64,000 nt of DNA from Phycisphaeraceae bacterium D3-23. GTDB taxonomy: Bacteria; Planctomycetota; Phycisphaerae; Phycisphaerales; Phycisphaeraceae. Positions 24,917 through 32,798 of the stretch are shown piece after piece. The first letter of the stretch is position 1; every line of letters begins with the position of its first letter. A model generated the notes under the pieces. That model was not told the origin of the DNA. It saw only the letters and a program-made list of their open reading frames with translations, and did no database searches. Where the stretch lies: positions 4,092,001-4,156,000 of the forward strand of contig CP114179.1 of the NCBI GenBank assembly GCA_039555135.1. Reading direction: 5' to 3'. The position numbers were made by a program, and so were the translations under genes.

Positions 24917-24989
24917 CGCCCCCGGAATACGTCGGCATAGCGGCCCCGGAATACGGCGGTTTAGCGGCCCCGGAATACGGCGGTTTAGC
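24914..24989 (+). repeat. 24-bp tandem repeat, three copies, each opening with TAG
   Basis: Three units of TAGCGGCCCCGGAATACGGC + GGTT (first unit diverged), starting at the stop codon of the preceding gene, so four TAG triplets recur in the same frame. Confidence 0.85.
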
Positions 24990-25019
24990 GCAACTGGCAG
25001 AATGGTCGGCCTTGTTCCG

Positions 25020-25155
25020 GCTCCCCCTCCCTGCCCGGAGGGAGGGGGTTGGGGGGGAGGGTCTGCCTTGGGAATCACGTTGGACCCTGTGTTGCAGCGG
25101 GTCCAGCTGCCGACCCCCACCCCAGCCCTCCCCCTCCGAGGGGGAGGGAGCCAAG
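25020..25155. repeat. Pair of inverted G/C-run palindromic repeats
   Basis: Two facing copies of a CCCTCCC...GGGAGGG-type palindrome (25020-25059 and 25113-25155) with a small hairpin (GGACCC...GGGTCC) between them. A further copy is embedded in the 30647-32446 gene. Confidence 0.75.
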
Positions 25156-25212
25156 ACAACCCGGCCAAGATCGACGCAAGTTGCTCTAGCAGGCTGCCAA
25201 ATCAAGACGCCT

Positions 25213-25372
25213 CATACGCATCCCGATGAGATCTTGTGCGAATCTCACGTGCCACGGTCGATCCGCTGCTCGGAGCGGTCGGCCGTGATTCCGAGAAGAC
25301 GCACGGCCGACCGCTGAAGCGGATCGACCGTGGCACATCTGCTCCGCCTACGTTCTTACCGGGATGCGTATG
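25213..25372. repeat. Large nested palindromic element, copy 1
   Basis: Outer arms CATACGCATCCCG (25213-25225) and CGGGATGCGTATG (25360-25372); middle arms of 19 bp beginning GTGCCACGGTCG (25249-25267) and its complement (25318-25336); inner arms of 14 bp (25274-25287 and 25302-25315). Same design as 32523-32686. No gene is seen in 24990-25536. Confidence 0.85.
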
Positions 25373-25536
25373 ATGGACAAGCCTCCCGCCCCGGAACCCG
25401 GCGGATAGAGGCGGCGGGCCGACGGTCGCGGGGGTTGCGGCGGTTCCGGGGGTGGGCGGGATGCGTGGGGCGGCGCGTGGCGGTGGTTTGTAGATCGATT
25501 CGCAAGGTTGTGGGCGCAGGCAGGGTGTGTCGCGGA

Positions 25537-26472
25537 TCACCCGATCGGGGCGATGTAGTAGCGTTGCGAGATGCCCTCGAGGTCGTGGTGGTAGTGGAAG
25601 CAGTCGGGGTCGTGCTCCATGACCGCGTCGAGGACCTGCGGCAGTTCTTCGTGGGTGATGATGGTCCGGACGATAGAGACGGGCTCGCCGCTGAACCCGC
25701 CGACGCCTTGCTGGACGGTGTGGGTGCGGTGGGTTGAGACCGACTGGATTGCGCGGCCGACGGCCTTGGCGTTGCGTGTGACGACGACGAGCATGGTGAT
25801 CTTGAACTTGCGGTAGAGGTTGTTGAGTGTCTCGGCGGAGGCGAAGATGTAGATGCAGGTGTACATGAGGGTATTGACGACCGACTCGAAGCGTCCGTGC
25901 TTGAGCAGGGCCATCGCCAGGCCGAAGGCGGTCGATGCGATGGCCGCGTAGATCGCGATGTGGCCGACGGGCTTGAGGTACTTCATGGCGAAGTACGCCC
26001 CGAGCACATCCTCGTCGCCCGTCGAGCCCCGCCGGCGGAACGCCAGGGCCTTGGCGACGCCCGCCAGCAGCCCGCCGAACAGCACGAGGATGATGCGCTC
26101 GTTCTCCGGTTCGGGGCGGGCGAAGCTGAGCTCCGGCAGCGCCAGCAGCGTCAGCACCACCGTCGCCACGACCACGGCCGACCGCACGGCGAAGACCCGG
26201 CTCACGAAGCGGTACGCGAAGACCAGCAGCCCGGCCTGGAACAGGACGTACAGCGCGATGAACAGCGCGTAGCTCTCGAAGTAGTACGACAGCGCCGTCG
26301 CGATCCCTTCCGTCCCGGTCAGCACGACCTCGGAGGGCAGGACAAAGTACTTCAGCGCGGCGGCGTAGAGCAGCCCGGCCCCGACGAGTTGGGCGTAGTC
26401 GAGCCAATGGGTTAGGCGTCTGGGCGGGTGATCCAAAGCGGGTCTCGGAGGCCGGTACATCTTACGATCCAT
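25537..26472 (-). CDS. YitT family membrane protein (DUF161/DUF2179 type)
   Basis: 311 residues (or 307 from the ATG at 26460). An N-terminal basic Pro-rich stretch precedes about five membrane helices (LVGAGLLYAAALKYFVLP, EGIATALSYYFESYALFIAL, VRSAVVVATVVLTLLALP, HIAIYAAIASTAFGLAMALL). The C-terminal 90 residues form the cytoplasmic DUF2179-like domain (MLVVVTRNAKAVGRAI, SIVRTIITHEELPQVLDAV). YitT proteins are inner-membrane proteins with no settled function. A TAGAAT lies about 25 nt upstream. Stands alone. Confidence 0.85.
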   Translation of the reverse strand: MDRKMYRPPRPALDHPPRRLTHWLDYAQLVGAGLLYAAALKYFVLPSEVVLTGTEGIATALSYYFESYALFIALYVLFQAGLLVFAYRFVSRVFAVRSAVVVATVVLTLLALPELSFARPEPENERIILVLFGGLLAGVAKALAFRRRGSTGDEDVLGAYFAMKYLKPVGHIAIYAAIASTAFGLAMALLKHGRFESVVNTLMYTCIYIFASAETLNNLYRKFKITMLVVVTRNAKAVGRAIQSVSTHRTHTVQQGVGGFSGEPVSIVRTIITHEELPQVLDAVMEHDPDCFHYHHDLEGISQRYYIAPIG

Positions 26473-26666
26473 CCGACCGCCGGCTGGGTATCGCATTCTA
26501 CCCGGCCACCCGGGCGGCTGGCCTTTGCCCTTCGGTGCTTGTACCACGAAATCCGCAGTAAACGCTACCAGTCGTTGCCGCCTTCTGGTAGAGTTGATGG
26601 GTCTTTGGATGCGCGTTCGCGCAAGAAAATGGTCCCGTGTCTCTTATCCATCTCAGGGAGCTCCCC

Positions 26667-27869
26667 ATGCAAACGACGAATCAGATCGGCACCACGTGCC
26701 TGGTTGGCCTGCTCGCGGCATCGGTCGGCGGCTTGGCGCACGGCCAGGCGACTACCGGCGGCGCGCCCAACGCGTCCTACACGCCGCTGCACGCCTGGTA
26801 CGACGTCAGTCAGTCGGTTGGGATCTTCGAGAACAACGTCGGGATCTACAACGACGAGATCCTCGTCGATGTCCGCGACACCGCCACCGGCACGGGCACC
26901 CACCGCGGTAATACCTACGGCACCAATGTCGAGACCTGGGCGCAGTTCGGCGGCGCGTGGGCACGCACCGGCGGGTTCACCGGCTCGCAGAACGGCATGA
27001 CCACCTGGGAGGTCCGCAACGGCGCGGGCATCGGCTCGAATTCGTCCAACACCGCCAACGGCACGTGGGAAGATGCCGACGGCTCGATCGGCATCGGCAA
27101 CAGCGGCGGCTACACCGTCATGATGACCCTCAACATCCACGAGGCCACCAGTTACAACGGTGTCTGGAACTTGGAGCCCGCCGGCCCTAACGACGACACA
27201 CCGATCCTCAACGGCAACACCGATATCTGGAACACCGGGGCCACCACCGCCGCGCAGCCCGGCAAAGGGTTGCTCTGGATTGACGCCGACCGCACCGGAC
27301 AGGCCGGTGCCACCTGGGTCATGGACGCCGGCTCAGAACTCGTCTCCGCGCCGGTTACCTTCGACCAGTGGCAGGTCCACACCTTCGTCTACGACGGCGC
27401 CAACAGCCAGCACTACATCAACGGCGCCATGGTCGCCTCGGGCGACGCCGGCTCCGACGCGATGGTCGGGCTCGACATGTGGGTGACCTCCGGCGGCTGG
27501 CACCGCGCGGGTAACCTCGACTTCGCCGAAGGGCTCTTCTACGACGAGGTGCTCTCCGGCTCGGACCGCGCCACTCTCGAAACCTACCTCATGGACCGCT
27601 GGGGCATCGTCACGATCGACCTCGACGGCGACCTCAACAACGACGGCTTCGTCGGCGCGGCCGACCTCGACCTCCTCATGGCCCATTGGGGCACCGCCAA
27701 CGCCATCGCCGACGAAGACGGCAGCGGCACCGTCGGTCAGGGCGACCTCGATATCGTCACCGCCAACTGGGGCAACGGCACCGCCCCCGGCGGCGTCCCC
27801 GAACCCGGCTCCCTGGCACTTCTCGGGTTGGCCGGCTTGGCACTGACCCGCCGCCGCCCGCGCCACTAA
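26667..27869 (+). CDS. Secreted PEP-CTERM protein with LamG-like and dockerin-like domains
   Basis: 400 residues from the ATG preceded by AGGGAG. Signal peptide (LVGLLAASVGGLAHGQA). The central 280 residues resemble a LamG/concanavalin-type sandwich (WNLEPAGPNDDTPIL, GLLWIDADRTG, FDQWQVHTFVYDGANSQHYI, RAGNLDFAEGLFYDEVL). Then two Ca-binding dockerin-like EF-hands (DLNNDGFVGAADLDLLM, DGSGTVGQGDLDIV) and a PEP-CTERM tail (VPEPGSLALLGLAGLALTRRR). Likely exported and then sorted by an exosortase, which is not in the window. Ligand unknown. Confidence 0.85.
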   Translation: MQTTNQIGTTCLVGLLAASVGGLAHGQATTGGAPNASYTPLHAWYDVSQSVGIFENNVGIYNDEILVDVRDTATGTGTHRGNTYGTNVETWAQFGGAWARTGGFTGSQNGMTTWEVRNGAGIGSNSSNTANGTWEDADGSIGIGNSGGYTVMMTLNIHEATSYNGVWNLEPAGPNDDTPILNGNTDIWNTGATTAAQPGKGLLWIDADRTGQAGATWVMDAGSELVSAPVTFDQWQVHTFVYDGANSQHYINGAMVASGDAGSDAMVGLDMWVTSGGWHRAGNLDFAEGLFYDEVLSGSDRATLETYLMDRWGIVTIDLDGDLNNDGFVGAADLDLLMAHWGTANAIADEDGSGTVGQGDLDIVTANWGNGTAPGGVPEPGSLALLGLAGLALTRRRPRH

Positions 27870-28259
27870 ACCCAACGCACCCCGTCCCCTCAACCCCTAC
27901 AGCCGCGTCGTATGCAACGTGCAACGGCGCGGTTATCTTTTTCGTCGCTTCTCAAACTCGGTTTTCCCGACGTACGGTTCTGCATCAAGTCGGGCGTGAC
28001 GCGGCGGTAGTAGTGTGGCGTCAAGCCCTAGCATCGTCTTCGCCCCGCCGTACCGCCCGGCTCCCGGAAAGGCAAAAAGTACGTATCGCCATACAAGTCC
28101 AAACCGCCCACAACTACGCGAAGCCCTTGCAGCGTGAGGCGTACTGCATTAGGATTGCAGTGCAATTGCCACGTGGTATGTCCTGCAATATTGCCGCCGG
28201 CTTTTTGCAAACACGGCCCGATGTTGGCCCTGATCCGCCACCCCGATGAGACCCCTGCG
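27870..28259 (+). other. Intergenic, 390 bp
   Basis: No credible gene or clear terminator. The stretch nearest the downstream gene has lower GC (27980-28200). Nothing else recognised. Confidence 0.5.
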
Positions 28260-29051
28260 ATGAGAAAGACACCCCCGCTCCTGACCGCACTCCTGACCTG
28301 CGTCGGCACGTCGGCGCTGGCGACCCCCATTGTCATCGACGACAGCGACGGTGCGCCCGACTACACCGAGACCGGCCCGATGGGCGACGCGGTCAATGTC
28401 ACGGCGACCAACGCCTACAACGGCACCGCCCGCAACCCCAGCATCCCGCAGGGCACCGGCCCGGTGACCGGCACCTGGACGTGGACCGGCCTGGCCGCCG
28501 GGTTCTACGATGTCGCCGCCCATTGGTCGGCCGTGGGGATCGCCGGCAACCTCGCGGACAACGCGCCCTACGCGATTGTCTCGGACCTGGACACGGTCAA
28601 CGTCACGGCCAACCAGCAGGTCGCCAGTACCGCCGACTACCTTGTTAGTGACGACAACAACAACCCGCACGAGTTCCAGACCCTCGGCCAGATCGAGGTC
28701 GGCGCGGGCGGGCAGATCACGCTGACCCTCACCGGCGGCGTCAGCCCCAACCCGCCGGACCTCATGTTCGAGTACTACGACGCCGCGCTGGTCAACCTCC
28801 TGCTCCGAGGCGACCTCAACGATGACGGCTTCGTCGGCGCGGCCGACCTCGACCTCCTCATGGCCGACTGGGGCAGCGACGACTCCATCGCCGACGCGGA
28901 TGGCAACGGCACCGTCGGCCAGGGCGACCTCGACATCGTCATCGCCGACTGGGGCCAGGGCACCCCGCCCGTCACCACCGTCCCCGAGCCCGGCTCCCTC
29001 GCGCTGCTCGGGCTGGGCGGCTTCGTGCTGATGCGCCGCCGACGCGCTTGA
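28260..29051 (+). CDS. Secreted PEP-CTERM protein with dockerin-like EF-hands
   Basis: 263 residues. Signal peptide (PLLTALLTCVGTSALA), then a 150-residue beta-rich domain starting with VIDDSDGAPDYTETGPM, a typical fragment of golvesin/xanthan-lyase-type carbohydrate-associated domains (SWTWTGLAAGFYDVAAHWSA-like). Dockerin-like repeats (DLNDDGFVGAADLDLLMADW, DGNGTVGQGDLDIVIADW) and VPEPGSLALLGLGGFVLMRRR follow. The last 80 residues are almost the same as in the preceding gene. Start chosen at MRKTPPLL because the signal peptide begins there. Confidence 0.82.
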   Translation: MRKTPPLLTALLTCVGTSALATPIVIDDSDGAPDYTETGPMGDAVNVTATNAYNGTARNPSIPQGTGPVTGTWTWTGLAAGFYDVAAHWSAVGIAGNLADNAPYAIVSDLDTVNVTANQQVASTADYLVSDDNNNPHEFQTLGQIEVGAGGQITLTLTGGVSPNPPDLMFEYYDAALVNLLLRGDLNDDGFVGAADLDLLMADWGSDDSIADADGNGTVGQGDLDIVIADWGQGTPPVTTVPEPGSLALLGLGGFVLMRRRRA

Positions 29052-29074
29052 GCCAATGCAACACGCTAAATCTT

Positions 29075-29102
29075 CAAGCCCCGGCCCATTGGGCCGGGGC
29101 TT
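29075..29102 (+). terminator. Rho-independent-type terminator hairpin after the PEP-CTERM gene
   Basis: Perfect stem AAGCCCCGGCCC/GGGCCGGGGCTT with a 4-nt loop. Confidence 0.75.
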
Positions 29103-29229
29103 GTCCTTGCGCGGTCTGGACATGTGATCTGCAATGCGCATCCGTGCGCGAAGGCCTGGTGTGTTGCGTGCTGGTTGTACGAGCGCGGCGAGCATGAATC
29201 GGTGGTGTCGGACTTGCACGCGGCGGCAC

Positions 29230-29335
29230 AGAGGAGGTTTGAAACCACCGATCCACGCGGATGGACACCGATGGGGGAGGGCAGAGAACGGGATTGAACC
29301 GCAGAGGGCGCGGAGAGCGCAGAGGCGGGATGAGG
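29230..29335. repeat. Dispersed repeat (GAAACCACCGATCCACG... and GAACCGCAGAGG...)
   Basis: Two adjoining low-complexity repeats of the sort also seen at 18829-18938 and 59212-59289. They lie in a 310-bp gap without a gene. Confidence 0.5.
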
Positions 29336-29363
29336 GCGGGGCTGGGGCAAGCGTAGCGCGAGG

Positions 29364-29606
29364 TTAGGCCTTGGGGCGTCTGATATCGCGGGGGCGGTCG
29401 GCGTAGAACTCGGTGTAGCCGCAGCCCGCGCAGACCCAGGCGGAGACGGTCGTTGTTTGTTTTTCTTTGAAGATAAGCGCGTCGGGTTTCCGGTAGGTGC
29501 TGAGGATCATCTCGTGCTGGACGTACTGCTCTCCACGATCCACGGCCTTGGCGTCGGCGATGATGTCGTTGCTTCCGCACTTGGGGCATTGGCCGGATCG
29601 TTTCAT
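29364..29606 (-). CDS. Small zinc-ribbon protein
   Basis: 80 residues (MKRSGQCPKCGS). Two Cys pairs, CPKCG at the start and CAGCG near residue 62, separated by a beta-rich stretch, form a typical zinc ribbon. Otherwise charged; soluble. No Shine-Dalgarno. The longer in-frame reading upstream to 29828 is Pro/Arg-rich and rejected. Function unknown. Confidence 0.75.
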   Translation of the reverse strand: MKRSGQCPKCGSNDIIADAKAVDRGEQYVQHEMILSTYRKPDALIFKEKQTTTVSAWVCAGCGYTEFYADRPRDIRRPKA

Positions 29607-29867
29607 GGACTGCGTTCCGTGGGAGTGTGGCGGGGGTGTAGAGGATTTGCGATGCCCCGGATGGGGCGTGGTTTGGTTGCGACTGCGGGTTGTTGTTCCA
29701 GGGTTTCGCGTACTCAGGCCCTGCCAACAGACACGTGGATTTCGGCAGCGGGACGATGGTGGGGGACGGGCTGCATGTCGCGGCATCAAGGGTCCGCCCG
29801 GTAGCATTGGTGTGTTATGCACCTGCAAACCACTGGCTTCTTTATGCGGCCGAACAAGATAATTTAA

Positions 29868-30146
29868 CTAGTCTTTTGATTCGAGATGTATCATAGTTGA
29901 CAGTGCAGCCCGGTCTTTACTAATTGCATGTTCTAGATGCCAAATTGCCCATGCCAACGCTTTGCGTTCTGATCGAGCATAACTAAGTGCATTATTATTG
30001 TGCGCTCCAGTGGATATCTTGTGCTCAAGAAAGGCATGTCGAGCCTTAAGTGTTCGCATGCATTCACTGGGATCGACTGTGATTGGCTCGCCATGCATCC
30101 TTGCAAAGCTGTTAAGAGATTTAGTATTGTCTGATCTCTGGTTCAT
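29868..30146 (-). CDS. Small protein of unknown function in AT-rich patch
   Basis: 92 residues from the ATG (MNQRSDNTKSLNSF); a GTG lies 3 codons earlier. Looks helical and soluble, with no motif recognised. Codon use is AT-rich, unlike its neighbours, which together with the second gene of this patch suggests acquired DNA. Confidence 0.5.
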   Translation of the reverse strand: MNQRSDNTKSLNSFARMHGEPITVDPSECMRTLKARHAFLEHKISTGAHNNNALSYARSERKALAWAIWHLEHAISKDRAALSTMIHLESKD

Positions 30147-30276
30147 TGTGCACACACTTTCGACGAATGAAAATTAAAATTTATTGCGCATATAGACTTT
30201 GGACTGGCCAAGCAGTTTAGAGCAAACATTACAGATCATGAAGAGTGTTAATGTGCACGAGTATTTCTGCATCCGA

Positions 30277-30549
30277 TCATCCACCATCTGTTCGGCGTTG
30301 TCCACAGCGCTGGCGGTAGGTTAGATTTGTTCCAGGTGCGGGTAGTGTTGAATCTGTAACACACGGTGTGATGTTGAGTCGTTTTTCAAGAAAACAAGTA
30401 CGACACAGCTTCGACGCTATTGCATCATCAAGATTGAATCTTGAGGATCCCGGTATCGTGCCTTCAGGAGGACAGAAGGCCGCCAAGTCGATTGACTCGC
30501 CGCAGGACTGACAAGGTTGGGTTCCCACTGTAAGACTCCATGAATCCAA
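30277..30549 (-). CDS. Small Cys-rich protein, possible zinc-binding
   Basis: 90 residues. CQSCGES near residue 14 and CRTC near residue 49 with single Cys between and after; two CxxC pairs suggest a zinc ribbon. Base composition is AT-rich like the preceding gene. No family recognised. Gap 30147-30276 has no gene. Confidence 0.5.
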   Translation of the reverse strand: MDSWSLTVGTQPCQSCGESIDLAAFCPPEGTIPGSSRFNLDDAIASKLCRTCFLEKRLNITPCVTDSTLPAPGTNLTYRQRCGQRRTDGG

Positions 30550-30646
30550 TGATTAATCCATTATCACGGATTCTAATCTACACAGTTTATCATTCGGAAT
30601 CAAGTGTCGCGCAATAGATGTATGAACAATGCGTTCCAAGGAGGCA

Positions 30647-32446
30647 TCACCGCAGCCAACTCTCGGGCCCGTTGATCGCGACGATCAATAAGATCGCGCC
30701 GATCACGTGGAGGGTGAGCAGCAGGGGCCAGACCCAGCGGAGCCAGGTGGTCCAGGGGATGCGGGCGACGCCGAGGACGCCCATGAGGACGGCGGAGGTG
30801 GGGATGATGATGTTGCCAAAGCCGTCGCCAAACTGGAAGGCGAGGACGCCGACCTGACGGTCGAGCCCGATGAGGTCGCAGAGGGGGGTGACGATGGGCA
30901 TGGTCATCGCGGCCTGGCCGCTGCCGGAGGGGACGAAGAAGTTGAGTACGGCCTGGACGCCCATGAGCGCGACCGCGCCGACCTCGGGCGCGACGGTTTG
31001 CAGGGGCGTCGCGAGGCCGTGGAGGATGGTGTCGAGGACCTGGCCTTGCTGGAGGACCATGACGATGCCGGCGGAGACGGCGATGATGAGGCAGGGCTCG
31101 ACCATGATGGCGGTGCCTTTGACGAACTCGTCGGCCATGCGTCGGGTGCCGAAGCGGGAGAGCACGCCGCACAGGATGGCGCAGACGAAGAAGAGCGCGG
31201 CCATCTCGTCGATGTACCAGTCCCAGTAGGCGACGCCGTAGCCGCTGAGGAAGATGGAGCCGAAGGCGATCACGATGACGCAGGTCTGGAGGAAGGTGGG
31301 GGGTGGGGGTGTTTCTGTTTCGCTGGCGCGAGTGATGACGTTCTTGTTTGAAGCATGCTGCGGGTCTGGCTGCGGACCCTCACCCCGGCCCTCTCCCTGG
31401 GAGGGAGAGGGAGGCGGAGTTGGCGTGCTTGCTTTGTTGGTTGTGTGCGCCAGCGTGATGCCGAGTTTTTCGCGTTGGAGCTGGTCCAGTGTGTAGGTGG
31501 GGGATTTGGTGGGGTCGCGTTCGACGCGGCGGGCCCACCACATGGTGAAGGCGATGCCGACGAGCGTGACGATGGCCCACATGACGTAGCGGAACCCGGA
31601 GCCGGAGAGGTAGGGGAGCTCGGCGATGCCCTGGGCGATACCGACGGTGAAGGGGTTGAAGAACGCACCGGCGAAGCCGACCTGGGAAGCCATGTAGCAC
31701 ATGGCGACGCCGGTGATGGTGTCGTAGCCCAGGCGGAGTGCGAGGGGGATGGTGATGAGGACGAAGGCGATGGTGGATTCGCCCATGCCGAAGGACGCGC
31801 CGCCGAAGGAGAAGAGGGTGAAGGAGACGGGGACGACGGCCCACTTGGCGCGGCCGTTGCCCAGGACGAGGACGGCCCAGCGCAGGCCGTGGTCGATCGC
31901 GCCGGTGGCGAGGATGAGGCCGAACGCCCCGCCGAGGATGAGCACGAAGCCGATGATCTGGGCGCGTTCGGTGAACCCGCGGATGGGGGCGAGGGCGACG
32001 TTGGCGGCGCTGCGTTTGGACTGCTCGGCGAGTGTCGCGCGGTCTGCTTCCGGGGTCCGGGTGTACGTGCCGGGGACGACGGCGGTGCGGGTGAGCCCGC
32101 CGCGGGGGATGAGGAGCTCTTGGCCTGGGGTGAGGGCGGTGGGTGAGGCGGGGTTGTTGCTGTCGTTGTTGCCTGCTTCACTCGGGTCGGCGAGGCGAAG
32201 TTCTTCGAGGGTGGTATAGTCGCCGCCGGTCTTGTCGCGGATCGTTTCGAGGTCGTCGCCTTCGACGACGGTGTAGGGCACGAGGTTGGGGAAGTTTTTC
32301 TCGACGCGCTCGTAGCTGCCCTGCGGGAGGATGAGCGTCGCGATGGCGGCGGCGGCGACCACGCCCATGAGGATGACGAGCGCGCTGGGGGAGCGGACGG
32401 TTTTCGTTGATGTGGGCGCTGGGTTGGGCGAGTCGGCTTCGTTCAT
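30647..32446 (-). CDS. YfcC-family transporter with a LysM-like periplasmic insertion
   Basis: 599 residues from the ATG. N-terminal helix (SALVILMGVVAAAAIATLILP), then about residues 58-115 a LysM-like segment (YTVVEGDDLETIRDKTGG ... LTPGQELLIP) in the first loop, and about ten further helices with family features such as FGMGESTIAFVLITIPLALRLGYD and LNFFVPSGSGQAAMTMPI. YfcC proteins belong to the C4-dicarboxylate/amino-acid-type ion transporter group; substrate unknown. A 35-40-bp palindromic repeat is in frame near residues 345-362 in a cytoplasmic loop. Confidence 0.85.
   Translation of the reverse strand: MNEADSPNPAPTSTKTVRSPSALVILMGVVAAAAIATLILPQGSYERVEKNFPNLVPYTVVEGDDLETIRDKTGGDYTTLEELRLADPSEAGNNDSNNPASPTALTPGQELLIPRGGLTRTAVVPGTYTRTPEADRATLAEQSKRSAANVALAPIRGFTERAQIIGFVLILGGAFGLILATGAIDHGLRWAVLVLGNGRAKWAVVPVSFTLFSFGGASFGMGESTIAFVLITIPLALRLGYDTITGVAMCYMASQVGFAGAFFNPFTVGIAQGIAELPYLSGSGFRYVMWAIVTLVGIAFTMWWARRVERDPTKSPTYTLDQLQREKLGITLAHTTNKASTPTPPPSPSQGEGRGEGPQPDPQHASNKNVITRASETETPPPPTFLQTCVIVIAFGSIFLSGYGVAYWDWYIDEMAALFFVCAILCGVLSRFGTRRMADEFVKGTAIMVEPCLIIAVSAGIVMVLQQGQVLDTILHGLATPLQTVAPEVGAVALMGVQAVLNFFVPSGSGQAAMTMPIVTPLCDLIGLDRQVGVLAFQFGDGFGNIIIPTSAVLMGVLGVARIPWTTWLRWVWPLLLTLHVIGAILLIVAINGPESWLR
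31376..31417. repeat. G/C-run palindromic repeat embedded in frame in a coding sequence
   Basis: CCCTCACCCCGGCCCTCTCC followed by TGGGAGGGAGAGGGAGG, related to 25020-25155. On the coding strand it yields PPPSPSQGEGRGEGPQ. Confidence 0.75.
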
Positions 32447-32736
32447 CAAGTGCCTTACGTGTTCGGTCTGGCTGCAATCTTACGGTGCAAACCGCCTTCC
32501 ATGTCGCGGGCGCCGTCTAATCCGCATCCCAGTTGATTCGCGCGCGTCTCTTCCGGGGTGCCACACAACTGCCCGTAGGGCTGCTGTGTGCGACAACCCG
32601 ATGCCATTGATCGTCTCGGCACACAGCAGGCCTGCGGACAGGCCAGTTGTGTGGCACCCCAGAGCGCGTGTTCTTTCGGGGATGCGTCTAAGGTGTGGTT
32701 GCAGGCTGGCCGACACGTGTTGCTTACACCATAGAA
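32447..32736. other. Gap with palindromic element
   Basis: No gene. Apart from 32523-32686 nothing else is recognised. Confidence 0.5.
32523..32686. repeat. Large nested palindromic element, copy 2
   Basis: Outer arms CGCATCCC (32523-32530) and GGGATGCG (32679-32686); middle arms of 17 bp GGGGTGCCACACAACTG (32555-32571) and its exact complement (32644-32660); inner arms of 11 bp (32581-32591 and 32619-32629). Outer and GTGCCAC/GTGGCAC parts are common with 25213-25372. Confidence 0.9.
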
Positions 32737-32767
32737 AAGGGGGCGGGCGTTGTTACGCCCGCCCCCT
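32737..32767 (-). terminator. Terminator of the 32799-33503 gene
   Basis: 13-bp stem GGGGGCGGGCGT/ACGCCCGCCCCC, followed on the minus strand by TTTTC. Confidence 0.75.
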
Positions 32768-32798
32768 GCGGTGTTGTCTGGATGTTGGTGGCTGATGC

